Shown here: positions 23,032 to 31,663 of the stretch, piece after piece | Position numbering within the stretch: the stretch's first letter is position 1 | Layout: each line of letters starts with the position of its first letter | NCBI RefSeq assembly: GCF_900115175.1 | Contig: NZ_FOYV01000004.1 | Span: forward strand, 62,001 to 126,000 | DNA from: Marinobacter gudaonensis | GTDB lineage: Bacteria > Pseudomonadota > Gammaproteobacteria > Pseudomonadales > Oleiphilaceae | Direction: 5' to 3' | Length of the DNA stretch: 64,000 bases | Notes under the pieces: generated by a model | Seen by the model: only the letters and a program-made list of their open reading frames with translations | The model's database searches: none | What the model was told of the DNA's origin: nothing | Translations under genes and position numbers: made by a program

Positions 23032-25938
23032 ATGTCCGAGCCATGGCAGGGCTTGCCGGAACCACTGGCGGACGACGTTGCCGGATGCTGGCACTCGGTG
23101 TTTCCAGAGGGCGTTCCGGGCTGGCTTGTCTCGCCCGAGGGTATGAGCGAGACGGTGATTGCCACCGCAATCTCCCGAAGCCTGTTTTTGCGCCAGACGT
23201 TGCAGCGCCACCTGGAGCACGTCCGGGCGCTGCTTGACCCGCGCCCCCTGACCGAGCCCACCACGCCGGATTACCTGAACAGTCGCTGGCAGGAGTTCCT
23301 GGGTTCGGTGGATGGAGAACCTGCGCTACACACGGCCCTGAGACAATTCCGGATGGAATCGCAGTTCCGGATCATCTGGCGGGATCTGATGCGCTGGGCC
23401 GACCTGGCCGAAACCATGGCAGCCACAAGTGCCTTCGCCGATACCTGTATCGATGGCGCCCTGAACTGGCTGTACCGGGATTCCTGTGAGCAGTACGGCA
23501 CACCGCGGGGCGCCGATCCGATCACCGGGCAGGAATCCGACCAGAAAATGGTGGTGCTCGGAATGGGCAAGCTCGGCGGGCGGGAGCTGAATGTTTCCTC
23601 TGACATCGACTTGATTTTTGCATTTCCGGGCAAGGGCGAAACCGTGGGCGGTCGTCGTTCCCTGGATAACCAGCAGTTCTTCGTACGTCTTGGCCAGCGC
23701 CTGATCCAGGCCCTCGACCAGATAACCGCCGACGGCTTCGTGTTCCGGGTCGATATGCGCCTGCGACCCTACGGCCAGAGCGGAGCCCTGGCCCTGAGCT
23801 TTGCCGCCCTCGAAACCTATTATCAGGACCAGGGCCGCGACTGGGAGCGCTACGCCATGGTCAAGGCCCGCGTCGTGGCGGGAGATCAACGGGCAGGGCG
23901 GGTGCTGATGGACAGCCTGCGGCCCTTCGTCTACCGCAAGTACATTGACTTCAGCGCCTTTGAATCCCTGCGCAGCATGAAGGCGATGATCAGCCGGGAA
24001 GTACGCCGCCAGGGCATGGAGAACAACATCAAGCTCGGCAGCGGCGGTATCCGCGAGATCGAATTCGTGGTGCAGGCGTTCCAGTTGATTCGCGGTGGAC
24101 GCGACCGTGAGCTCCAGCAAAGGGAGCTGCTGGTGATTCTCAAGGAGCTGGAGGCCCTGGAGCTGCTGCCGCCTTCGGTTGTGCAGGAGTTGCGGGAGGC
24201 TTACATCTTCCTCAGAAATCTTGAGCACGCGCTGCAGGGCATGGAGGACAAACAAACCCAGCTGTTGCCGGAAGATGCACTGGCCCGGGCGCGGGTTGCC
24301 GCCATCATGGGCTTTGATAGCTGGGATGAATGCGACCAGGCGCTGCAGGCCCACCGCAAGCGAGTTGCCACCCATTTTGCGAATATCATTGCCACCGAGG
24401 ATGACGACCAGGAAGACCGGGACGCGCCGGAGGAGGGCTGGCAGGAGATCTGGCTGGCGGAAATGCAGGAAGCAGCTGCTCTGGAATGGCTGAAAGCCCG
24501 CGGCTACGAGAAGCCTGAGGCGACCCTGGCCGAGCTGGACGAATTGCGGGCCAATCGTACCGTGCAAACCCTGCAGACCCAGGGTCGCCGACGGTTGAAC
24601 CAATTCATGCCGATGCTGCTGGCCAAACTCACGGAAGTGGAAAATCCGTCGGAAACCCTGTCCCGGGTGCTGCAGCTGGTGGAAGCGATCCTGCGTCGAA
24701 CCGCCTACATGGTGCTGCTGCTGGAAAATCCGGGGGCCTGCACCCAACTGGTCCGGCTGTGCAGTGAGAGTCCCTGGATTGCCCGACAACTGGCGGAGAC
24801 GCCGTTGCTGCTGGACGAACTGCTCAACGCCGAGAGCCTGTATCATCCGCCGGCGAAAGCCGAGCTGCAGGATGACCTGCGCCAGCAGATGCTCAGGATT
24901 CCGTTCGAAGATCTGGAAGAGCAGATGGAATCCCTGCGTCACTTCAAGAAGGCCCATATCCTGCGCGTCGCCGCCTCCGAACTCAAAGGCACCTTGCCGC
25001 TGATGAAAGTCAGCGACTACCTGACCTGGATTGCCGAGGTGGTGCTGGACCATGTGGTGGAGGTGGCGTTCGCCAATCTGGTGAGTCGTCACGGCTACCC
25101 ACGCCGCGCTGATGGCTCAGCGTGCGAGACGGACTTTGCCATCATTGGTTACGGAAAACTGGGCGGCATCGAGCTGGGCTATACCTCCGACCTTGACCTG
25201 GTGTTCGTGCACAAGGCCGATCCGGAACAGGTCACCGATGGTGACAAATCCATCGATAATGCGGTGTTCTATACCCGGCTGGGGCAGCGAATTGTCCACA
25301 TCCTCAATACCCAAACGCCCTCTGGCCAGCTGTATGAGGTGGACATGCGACTGCGGCCGTCCGGAAATTCCGGGCTTCTGGTCAGCACGCTCCAGGCCTT
25401 TGAGAAATACCAGCGCGAAGATGCCTGGACCTGGGAGCACCAGGCCCTGGCCCGGGCTCGGGGCGTGGCTGGTTGCAAAGATACCCTGGAGGCGTTTGAG
25501 GCCATTCGCCACGACATCCTGTGCGAAAAACGGGATCGGCAGAAGCTGCGCGATGACGTGGTGGATATGCGTGAAAAGATGCGGGCCAGCCTCGGTACGC
25601 CAGAAAGCCAGCAGGCAGAGGTGTTCCACATCAAGCACGATACCGGCGGCATTGTTGATATCGAATTCATGGTGCAATACCTGATGCTGGCCTGGTGCTT
25701 CGAACATCCTGAGCTCACCCAGTGGTCTGACAATATTCGTCAAATGGAAGAGCTGGGCCGCGCCGGGGTACTGGCGGTTGAAGATGCCGAAAAACTCCGG
25801 GAGGCCTTTATTTCACTGCGCTCGACCATCCATCGAAGGGCCCTGCAGAACCTGAACAGTCAGGTGGCCGGAGACGCCTTTCCCGACGAGCGTGACTACA
25901 TCCGCGCCATGTGGAAAAAAGTGATGATTGAGACCTGA
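23032..25938 (+). CDS. glnE: Bifunctional glutamine synthetase adenylyltransferase/adenylyl-removase
   Basis: 968-residue regulator that adds AMP to a Tyr of GlnA and removes it again, in response to PII and glutamine. Two nucleotidyltransferase halves are visible: the N-terminal de-adenylylase with GMGKLGGRELNVSSDIDLIF near 178, and the C-terminal adenylylase with GYGKLGGIELGYTSDLDLVF near 705; each keeps the G-S/T-SDxD metal motif. A GlnD/PII-responsive helical linker lies between them. Its substrate GlnA is encoded at 13895-15298. The ilvE gene follows after 76 bases, an arrangement shared with Pseudomonas. Confidence 0.97.
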   Translation: MSEPWQGLPEPLADDVAGCWHSVFPEGVPGWLVSPEGMSETVIATAISRSLFLRQTLQRHLEHVRALLDPRPLTEPTTPDYLNSRWQEFLGSVDGEPALHTALRQFRMESQFRIIWRDLMRWADLAETMAATSAFADTCIDGALNWLYRDSCEQYGTPRGADPITGQESDQKMVVLGMGKLGGRELNVSSDIDLIFAFPGKGETVGGRRSLDNQQFFVRLGQRLIQALDQITADGFVFRVDMRLRPYGQSGALALSFAALETYYQDQGRDWERYAMVKARVVAGDQRAGRVLMDSLRPFVYRKYIDFSAFESLRSMKAMISREVRRQGMENNIKLGSGGIREIEFVVQAFQLIRGGRDRELQQRELLVILKELEALELLPPSVVQELREAYIFLRNLEHALQGMEDKQTQLLPEDALARARVAAIMGFDSWDECDQALQAHRKRVATHFANIIATEDDDQEDRDAPEEGWQEIWLAEMQEAAALEWLKARGYEKPEATLAELDELRANRTVQTLQTQGRRRLNQFMPMLLAKLTEVENPSETLSRVLQLVEAILRRTAYMVLLLENPGACTQLVRLCSESPWIARQLAETPLLLDELLNAESLYHPPAKAELQDDLRQQMLRIPFEDLEEQMESLRHFKKAHILRVAASELKGTLPLMKVSDYLTWIAEVVLDHVVEVAFANLVSRHGYPRRADGSACETDFAIIGYGKLGGIELGYTSDLDLVFVHKADPEQVTDGDKSIDNAVFYTRLGQRIVHILNTQTPSGQLYEVDMRLRPSGNSGLLVSTLQAFEKYQREDAWTWEHQALARARGVAGCKDTLEAFEAIRHDILCEKRDRQKLRDDVVDMREKMRASLGTPESQQAEVFHIKHDTGGIVDIEFMVQYLMLAWCFEHPELTQWSDNIRQMEELGRAGVLAVEDAEKLREAFISLRSTIHRRALQNLNSQVAGDAFPDERDYIRAMWKKVMIET

Positions 25939-26014
25939 GGCAAATTCAATTCGGGCGGACTTTCCTGCTAGAATGCCGGTTCCCCGAAAACGGCTTTTTT
26001 AGGAGCAACGTAGC

Positions 26015-26941
26015 ATGTCGATGGCTGATCGCGATGGCCTTATCTGGCTGGATGGTGAAATGGTTCCCTGGCGGGAAGCCAAAACCCACGTCCTGACCCA
26101 CACCCTGCATTACGGCCTCGGCTGTTTCGAGGGCGTGCGGGCCTATAACACCGCGAACGGGCCGGCGATTTTCCGCCTGAAAGAGCACACCGACCGGTTG
26201 TTCCGCTCCGCGCATATCCTGAACATGAAGATGCCGTTCAGCAAAGATGAACTGAACGAGGCGCAGCGGGCGGCGGTTCGCGAGAACAATCTGGACGAAG
26301 CTTACCTTCGCCCGATGGCGTTCCTGGGATCCGAGGGTATGGGGCTGCGGGCCGACAATCTGAAGGTGCACGTGATGGTGGCGGCCTGGAGCTGGCCTTC
26401 GTACATGTCGCCGGAAGCCAAGGAAATGGGGATCAAGGTGCGCACCTCTTCCTACACGCGCCACCACGTCAACATCACCATGTGCAAGGCCAAGGCCAAC
26501 GGTAACTACATCAACTCCATGCTGGCCCTGAACGAAGCCATTTCCGGCGGTGCCGAAGAGGCTCTGCTGCTGGACAACGAGGGCTACGTGGCCGAAGGTT
26601 CCGGCGAGAACATCTTCATTGTGCGCGATGGCGTGCTGCACACCCCGGAGCTGACCTCCTGCCTGGAAGGCATCACCCGGGCCACCATTATCGATTTTGC
26701 CCGTGATCTCGGCTTGACCGTGAAAGAGCGTCGCATCACCCGGGACGAAGTCTATGTGGCGGAAGAGGCCTTCTTCACCGGCACTGCTGCTGAAGTGCTG
26801 CCGATTCGTGAGCTGGACGGCCGGGTCATCGGCGCCGGTAAGCGGGGCCCGGTCACCGAGAAGCTCCAGGGCATGTACTTTGATGCGGTGAAGGGCAAGC
26901 TGGCCCAGCACAGCAACTGGCTGACCCACGTCAAGGGTTGA
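26015..26941 (+). CDS. ilvE: Branched-chain amino acid aminotransferase
   Basis: 308-residue PLP enzyme (fold type IV) catalysing the last transamination of leucine, isoleucine and valine synthesis with glutamate as amino donor. The PLP lysine is K160 (KAKANGNYINS). GLGCFEGVRAY and EGSGENIF are family signatures, and FTGTAAEVLPI near the C-terminus contacts the cofactor phosphate. AGGAGC precedes the ATG. The dependence on glutamate links it to the nitrogen genes nearby. A terminator follows, separating it from the LPS locus. Confidence 0.97.
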   Translation: MSMADRDGLIWLDGEMVPWREAKTHVLTHTLHYGLGCFEGVRAYNTANGPAIFRLKEHTDRLFRSAHILNMKMPFSKDELNEAQRAAVRENNLDEAYLRPMAFLGSEGMGLRADNLKVHVMVAAWSWPSYMSPEAKEMGIKVRTSSYTRHHVNITMCKAKANGNYINSMLALNEAISGGAEEALLLDNEGYVAEGSGENIFIVRDGVLHTPELTSCLEGITRATIIDFARDLGLTVKERRITRDEVYVAEEAFFTGTAAEVLPIRELDGRVIGAGKRGPVTEKLQGMYFDAVKGKLAQHSNWLTHVKG

Positions 26942-26958
26942 TCATAGCCGGTATCGCG

Positions 26959-26998
26959 AGCCGCCGTTGACTGACACAGCCCGGCGGCTTTGTTGTTT
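26959..26998 (+). terminator. Intrinsic terminator of ilvE
   Basis: AGCCGCCG and CGGCGGCT (26959-26966 and 26982-26989) form an 8-bp perfect stem with a 15-nt loop, followed by the T-rich tract TTTGTTGTTT. It lies 17 bases after the ilvE stop. Confidence 0.8.
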
Positions 26999-27028
26999 CA
27001 GAATTCCCCGAACAGGCAGGGCAAGACC

Positions 27029-27436
27029 ATGGCAGACGTAATCAAGGTTCCGGTATCTTTCGGCGAGGTGCTGGACAAGATCACCATTCTCGAAATCAAG
27101 TCAGAGCGCATCAAGGACGAGGCCAAGCTGAAGAACGTGCGTCTGGAACTGGACGAACTGAGCGCAACCTGGGACGAGGCGGTGAAGGACAAGGCCGCAG
27201 AGATCGCAGATCTGCGCCGACAGCTCAAGGCCGTAAATGAAGAGCTGTGGGTCATCGAGGACGATATCCGGGACCAGGAAGCAGCCCAGGATTTCGGTGC
27301 CCGTTTTATCGAACTGGCCAGGGCCGTTTACGTAACCAATGACAAGCGTGCCGCCATCAAGAAAGACGTGAACCTGGCGCTGGGCTCACGTTTTGTGGAA
27401 GAGAAATCCTACCAGGATTACACCGCACGCAAGTAA
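27029..27436 (+). CDS. DUF6165 family protein
   Basis: 135-residue soluble, helix-rich protein with long charged heptad-like stretches (about residues 15-85: LDKITILEIKSERIKDEAKLKNVRLEL and EIADLRRQLKAVNEELW), suggesting a coiled-coil hairpin. No signal peptide or membrane segment. Small proteins of this family recur at the edge of LPS or surface-glycan loci, as here, but I know of no assigned function. The ATG at 27029 begins the conserved VIKVPVSFGEVLDKITILEIK block; the frame to its left is short and unconserved. It converges with the GT9 gene, with a REP-like element between them. Confidence 0.75.
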   Translation: MADVIKVPVSFGEVLDKITILEIKSERIKDEAKLKNVRLELDELSATWDEAVKDKAAEIADLRRQLKAVNEELWVIEDDIRDQEAAQDFGARFIELARAVYVTNDKRAAIKKDVNLALGSRFVEEKSYQDYTARK

Positions 27437-27484
27437 GGTGGCAGCCGCCTGACAGCCTCGAACGGCGCCGGGTCAATCAGGCCG

Positions 27485-27514
27485 GTAGGTCGGATTAGCA
27501 AAGCGTAATCCGAC
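27485..27514. repeat. REP-like palindrome, third copy
   Basis: Perfect 9-bp arms GTCGGATTA (27489-27497) and TAATCCGAC (27506-27514) surround an 8-nt centre. It is the same unit as at 4972-4997, differing at two central bases. It sits between the convergent DUF6165 and GT9 genes and may work as a shared transcript-end hairpin. Confidence 0.82.
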
Positions 27515-27535
27515 AAGACCCCACCGGCGCCCGAG

Positions 27536-28600
27536 TCAGTCAGCTCGTGGCGCCGTTGTTGTTTCTGGCGCAGGGTGCGCCTCAACCCACCGATCCAGCA
27601 TTGCTGTGGCATCCGCCACTGTAATCAGTTCCATCGCCCCCTCGAATTCGGCCTTCGCGCCCCAGCGCGCCTGCTCCACCGACTTTCCGGTGAATTTCTG
27701 CAAAGCCTCGGGGTAGCGGTTCACGCACCACTCAAGGGAATTATAGGGGCCGGAGCGGCAGGGATTGCTGGCGGCAAACAATCCCAGAACATCGGTTCCA
27801 ACGGCACTGGCAATATGCGCAGGACCCGTGTCAGGAGCCACGACAAGGTCGGCCCGGGCCAATAGCGCGGTCAGTTGTTTCAGAGTGTCCTTGCCGCAGA
27901 TGTTGTGGGCTTTTTCCTTCATGGCGGATTCAATGGCCGCACAGTATTCGTTCTCGAAGGGGGCGGGGCTACCGACCAGTATGACCTTCATGCCATGTTT
28001 CTGAATCGCATGGTCGGCCAGCTGTGCGTAGCGCTCCGCTGGCCAGTTCCGCAGGATATGACTGGCACAGGGGCTGATCACCAGGTTCCGGCGGTCGGTT
28101 GCCAGTTGTGCCACGGCGAACGCGTCATCCTCATCAGTGAGGGGGATCTGCCAGCGGGGCGGGGCGGGCTCAAGCCCCAGCGGCTCCAGGAAACTGGCGA
28201 GACAATCACGCACGTGCTGCTCCGGCGCCGGCTTGATGCGGCGGTTGATGAAGAGGCTGTGCAGGTCCTTGCTCCTGGCCTTGTCGTATCCGACTCTCAG
28301 CCTGGCTGGAATACAGGCCGACGCCAGGTTGGCCCGAAACGCCACCTGCATATGCAGCAGTGCGTCGAACCGCCGGCCTTTTAGCTTCTGGCGTAACTCC
28401 GCGTAGCCCTTGCGACCGGCTTTCTTGTCGAAAACGATGAATTCGACACCCGGGAGATCACCGATCAGTTTTGCCTCGATCTTGCCAATCACCCAGGTGA
28501 TTGCAACGCCGGGGATTTGCTCCTGGAGGCTCAAGACAACCGGAATTACGTGGGTAACATCGCCGATGGCGGACAGGCGCAGAATGCAGATGGACTTCAT
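27536..28600 (-). CDS. Glycosyltransferase family 9 protein (LPS heptosyltransferase-like)
   Basis: 354-residue GT-B enzyme of family GT9. The N-terminus MKSICILRLSAIGDVTHVIPV is the typical acceptor-domain start, and APDTGPAHIASAVGTDVLGLF near 255-275 is the donor-site signature of ADP-heptose transferases. It probably adds heptose to the Kdo or first heptose of the inner core, at the cytoplasmic face of the inner membrane. I cannot separate WaaC from WaaF or WaaQ-type by eye, so no symbol is given. The ATG at 28600 starts the conserved strand; the longer frame upstream is unconserved. Divergent from the kinase gene. Confidence 0.87.
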   Translation of the reverse strand: MKSICILRLSAIGDVTHVIPVVLSLQEQIPGVAITWVIGKIEAKLIGDLPGVEFIVFDKKAGRKGYAELRQKLKGRRFDALLHMQVAFRANLASACIPARLRVGYDKARSKDLHSLFINRRIKPAPEQHVRDCLASFLEPLGLEPAPPRWQIPLTDEDDAFAVAQLATDRRNLVISPCASHILRNWPAERYAQLADHAIQKHGMKVILVGSPAPFENEYCAAIESAMKEKAHNICGKDTLKQLTALLARADLVVAPDTGPAHIASAVGTDVLGLFAASNPCRSGPYNSLEWCVNRYPEALQKFTGKSVEQARWGAKAEFEGAMELITVADATAMLDRWVEAHPAPETTTAPRAD

Positions 28601-28753
28601 CAGAACAGTATCCGTGTCAGGGTGGTGCCCGGTGCTGTGGAGCTTTGCTGGCAATCATTGCTAAACTGGCGCCATTCTATCGCACTCGTGCCCGCGCGTC
28701 TCAACGGTGGGGCGCGGGTTTCCGTCATTATTCCGAGGATCGGGTAGCCCTTC

Positions 28754-29470
28754 ATGGTGGAGTCTGAAATCTGTCTCCGGAACAAAGGCTCGGCCATGCT
28801 GGTTCATCCTGACTACCGGGGGCGGGTCAGCGAAGACTGGTTTCAGCCGGCATTCTGGGGCGACAGGGCCAGGCCGGTAAGCAGTGGTGGCCGGGGTGCC
28901 GCCTGGTTTGTTGAAGCCGGAGACAGCAGGCTGGTGCTTCGGGAGTACCGCCGGGGCGGTATGATGGCGAAGCTGGCCAGGCATACCTACTTTTTCAGTC
29001 GCGAATCGGAGGTTCGGTCGTTTGCCGAGTTCAGGCTGCTGTACCGGCTTGAGGCCATGGCGCTTCCCGTGCCCCGACCGGTGGCCGCCTGGTATCGGAA
29101 GCAGTCTCCCATCCAGTATCAGGCCGCGATTCTGATCGAGCGGTTGGAAGGGGTGGTTCCGCTGGCGGATCAAATCGCCGAAACACCAACCGAGGGTTGG
29201 GAAAAGCTCGGCGCCACCATCCGTCGGTTTCACGATGCCGGCGTCATGCATGCGGATCTGAACTGTTACAACGTGCTGGTGCGCGATGATCAGTATTTCC
29301 TGATCGATTTCGACAAGAGCCGCCTGCTGGGCCAGGGCAGTCCGGCCAGCTGGCAGCGGGCGAACCTCGACCGCTTTGCCCGGTCGCTGGTGAAGGTTGC
29401 CGGAGAAGAAGCCCGAAGGCGGGTCTGGGATTCATTCATGAACGGTTACAACAAGGGAAAGGCCTCTTGA
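28754..29470 (+). CDS. kdkA: 3-deoxy-D-manno-octulosonic acid (Kdo) kinase-like protein
   Basis: 238-residue kinase of the KdkA/WaaP fold. The catalytic loop HADLNCYNVL (about 173-182) and the metal-binding LIDFDKS (about 189-195) replace the HRD...DFG pattern of protein kinases. The Lys/Glu pair is plausibly in the VLREYRRGG and ESEVRSFAEF segments. KdkA phosphorylates Kdo in LPS, giving negative charge when only one Kdo is present; WaaP-type heptose kinases are the alternative. It starts a four-gene plus-strand set with the next gene overlapping (TTGA). Confidence 0.82.
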   Translation: MVESEICLRNKGSAMLVHPDYRGRVSEDWFQPAFWGDRARPVSSGGRGAAWFVEAGDSRLVLREYRRGGMMAKLARHTYFFSRESEVRSFAEFRLLYRLEAMALPVPRPVAAWYRKQSPIQYQAAILIERLEGVVPLADQIAETPTEGWEKLGATIRRFHDAGVMHADLNCYNVLVRDDQYFLIDFDKSRLLGQGSPASWQRANLDRFARSLVKVAGEEARRRVWDSFMNGYNKGKAS

Positions 29471-30585
29471 CCAATTCACAGCCAGACGGACCGCTTCCGT
29501 CCGTACTCTGCCTCACCGACGCCTGCGATCGTCCCGAAACCGAACTGTTTATCGGCCTCCGAGACGCCGGCTTTGACGTTGATGTCATGTGTAACCCCAA
29601 GGGCCGAAATTATCAGCGCCTGCTGGATGAAGGCATGGTCGCCAGACCCATGGCGCTCAGAAACCGGTTCGACAAGGACGGCACAGCGGCGATTCGTGAC
29701 CAGCTTTCAGAGAAAGCCTACGATGTGATTCACGCCTATAACCCCCGAGCACTGGCCTGCGGCCTGCGGGCTTCCCGGGGCACCAATATCAAGGTGGTGG
29801 CCTATCGGGGCGTGATCGGCAATATCAGTTTCCTTAATCCGGAATCCTGGATTACCTTCCTGCACCCGCGGGTAAGCAAGATTGTGTGCGTGGCCGATGC
29901 CATCAAGGATTACCTGGCGGACCTGCGATGCCTGTGGATGCGCATTCCTGAGCACAAGCTCCAGCGCATTTACAAGGGCCATGATCTGGCCTGGTATCAG
30001 GCCCAGCCTGCGGATCTTACCGAGTTCGATGTTCCCGAGGGTGCTTTCGTCGTTTGTTGTACCGGCCGTAACAGCCCTCGAAAAGGCTTTGACGTTCTGA
30101 TCCGCGCCATGGAAGAGTTGCCGGACGATATTGAGGCGCATCTGCTGCTTGTGGGCGACGTGGACAAGAACGAGGAACTCAGGTCCCTGGCCGGCCAGAG
30201 CGCCCACCCCGAACGGATTCACTTCACCGGATTCCGGACGGACGCGCCGGCTATCGCAGCGGCCAGCAGCGTTTTCGTATTGCCATCCACGGTGCGCGAA
30301 GGCCTGCCCCGCGCTGTTATCGAAGCCATGGTGTACGGAGTGCCACCGGTGGTAACCCGGGTTGGGGGTATGCCTGAGCTCGTCGAAGACGGTGTCAGTG
30401 GTCTTGTAGTGGCGCCCAGGAGCACCGGTGAATTGGCATCTGCCATCGAGCGGCTCTACCGCGATCGCGAGCTGGCGGCCTCTCTGGGCCGGGCCGCGCG
30501 GGAACGGATCGCCCGGGATTTCCATACGTCACAAACGGTCCGGGAAACCGGAGACCTATACAAGACACTGACGGGCAAGGGCTGA
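29467..30585 (+). CDS. Glycosyltransferase family 4 protein
   Basis: 372-residue GT-B enzyme. The donor-binding half has the RKGFDVLIRAMEELP motif (about 200-215) and the E-x7-E signature EGLPRAVIEAMVYGVPPVV (about 278-296), typical of GT4 retaining transferases that use UDP- or GDP-sugars. It is probably an LPS-core or oligosaccharide transferase. TTG is the start codon, overlapping the kinase stop, with AAGGGAAAGG as Shine-Dalgarno. The stop is followed directly by the next ATG. Sugar specificity is not readable from the sequence. Confidence 0.85.
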   Translation: MTNSQPDGPLPSVLCLTDACDRPETELFIGLRDAGFDVDVMCNPKGRNYQRLLDEGMVARPMALRNRFDKDGTAAIRDQLSEKAYDVIHAYNPRALACGLRASRGTNIKVVAYRGVIGNISFLNPESWITFLHPRVSKIVCVADAIKDYLADLRCLWMRIPEHKLQRIYKGHDLAWYQAQPADLTEFDVPEGAFVVCCTGRNSPRKGFDVLIRAMEELPDDIEAHLLLVGDVDKNEELRSLAGQSAHPERIHFTGFRTDAPAIAAASSVFVLPSTVREGLPRAVIEAMVYGVPPVVTRVGGMPELVEDGVSGLVVAPRSTGELASAIERLYRDRELAASLGRAARERIARDFHTSQTVRETGDLYKTLTGKG

Positions 30586-31656
30586 ATGCGCCGATATCTG
30601 TTTTTTGTAAATCAACCCTATTCCTATTCCATCCTGCGTCCCCTGCAGGAAGAGATTCGCCGGCGTGGCGATGAAGCCGCCTGGTTTGTCGCGGGCTGTT
30701 CTACCGCCCCCCTGCGTGCGGATGAGCGTCGCCTGCGAACCGTCAAGGAGGTCATGGCTTACCAGGCGGACGCTACCTTTGTTCCGGGCGACTGGGTGCC
30801 CTATTTTTTCCCGGGTATCAAGGTAGAGGTCTTCCACGGCATGGCCAGGAACAAGCGTGGCCACAGCAGCGAGGACGAGAGCGATCATTACCGGATTCGC
30901 GGCTGGTTTGACCTGTACTGCACCCATGCCCTGAAGGACACGGAAAAATTCAGCGAGCTGGCCGAGCAGCACGGGCATTTTGCCGTTGCCCACACCGGTT
31001 GGCCGAAACTTGATCCACTGCTTTCGGCGAACCTTCCAGGCCGGCGGTCACTGCCTGCACCCGAGTTGCCTGTGGTTTTCTACGCGTCAACCTTCAGTCG
31101 CTCGGTGACTTCCGCGCCCCAGCTGCTCGAAAAGATCGGTGAGCTTGCCCGGAGTGGCCACTGGAAGTTCATTGTCACCCTGCACCCCAAGATGGACCCG
31201 GAAATCGTGGATCAGTATAGGGGCCTGGCTGGCGAGCACCTGCGTTTTGTGGAGAGTGACGAGGATTTACTGCCCCTGCTGCCGCAGGCAGATGTGATGC
31301 TGTGCGACACCTCGTCGATCATGTTCGAATTCATGTTCCTGGACAGACCGGTGGTAACGTTCCGCACGAAAATGCCCGGTCCCTATCTGATTGATGCCCA
31401 GGAGGTTGACGAAGTTGAACCGGCTCTGGAACGTGCCCTCGAGTATCCCCGCGATCTGATGGAGGAAACCCGTTCGTTGTGCGACCAGCTCCACAGTTTC
31501 CGGGATGGCCGTTCCAGTGCGCGAGTGCTCGATGCGGTTGAAGATTTCCTCAATAACAAACGCGACAAACTGAAACGTAAACCGATTAATCTTCTGAGAA
31601 AACTCAAGGTCAGACGGCGTTTGCGGAAGGAGTTGGCCAGGATGACTCCGGAGTAA
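30586..31656 (+). CDS. CDP-glycerol glycerophosphotransferase family protein
   Basis: 356-residue protein resembling TagB/TagF-type transferases. HGMARNKRGH (about 86-95) fits the first catalytic histidine region. VVFYASTFS, FIVTLHPKMDPE (about 195-206) and DVMLCDTSSIMFEFMFLDRPVV (about 235-256) form the C-terminal donor-binding pattern of the family. The last 35 residues are very basic and probably contact membrane lipid. The family transfers glycerol- or ribitol-phosphate in teichoic acids, but Gram-negative members modify surface glycans. Here it lies within a tight plus-strand run after the Kdo kinase and GT4, so transfer of a phosphopolyol to LPS or capsule is my inference. Confidence 0.78.
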   Translation: MRRYLFFVNQPYSYSILRPLQEEIRRRGDEAAWFVAGCSTAPLRADERRLRTVKEVMAYQADATFVPGDWVPYFFPGIKVEVFHGMARNKRGHSSEDESDHYRIRGWFDLYCTHALKDTEKFSELAEQHGHFAVAHTGWPKLDPLLSANLPGRRSLPAPELPVVFYASTFSRSVTSAPQLLEKIGELARSGHWKFIVTLHPKMDPEIVDQYRGLAGEHLRFVESDEDLLPLLPQADVMLCDTSSIMFEFMFLDRPVVTFRTKMPGPYLIDAQEVDEVEPALERALEYPRDLMEETRSLCDQLHSFRDGRSSARVLDAVEDFLNNKRDKLKRKPINLLRKLKVRRRLRKELARMTPE

Positions 31657-31663
31657 TGATGCT

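Noticed and set aside
23326..25092. 588-codon open frame antisense to glnE
   Set aside because: Same explanation: glnE is unambiguous, and the antisense product is low-complexity Gln/His/Leu-rich.
28691..28728. GC-rich hairpin (CCCGCGC/GCGCGGG) between the GT9 and kinase genes
   Set aside because: Lies between divergent genes, lacks a T tract and is likely chance pairing in GC-rich DNA.
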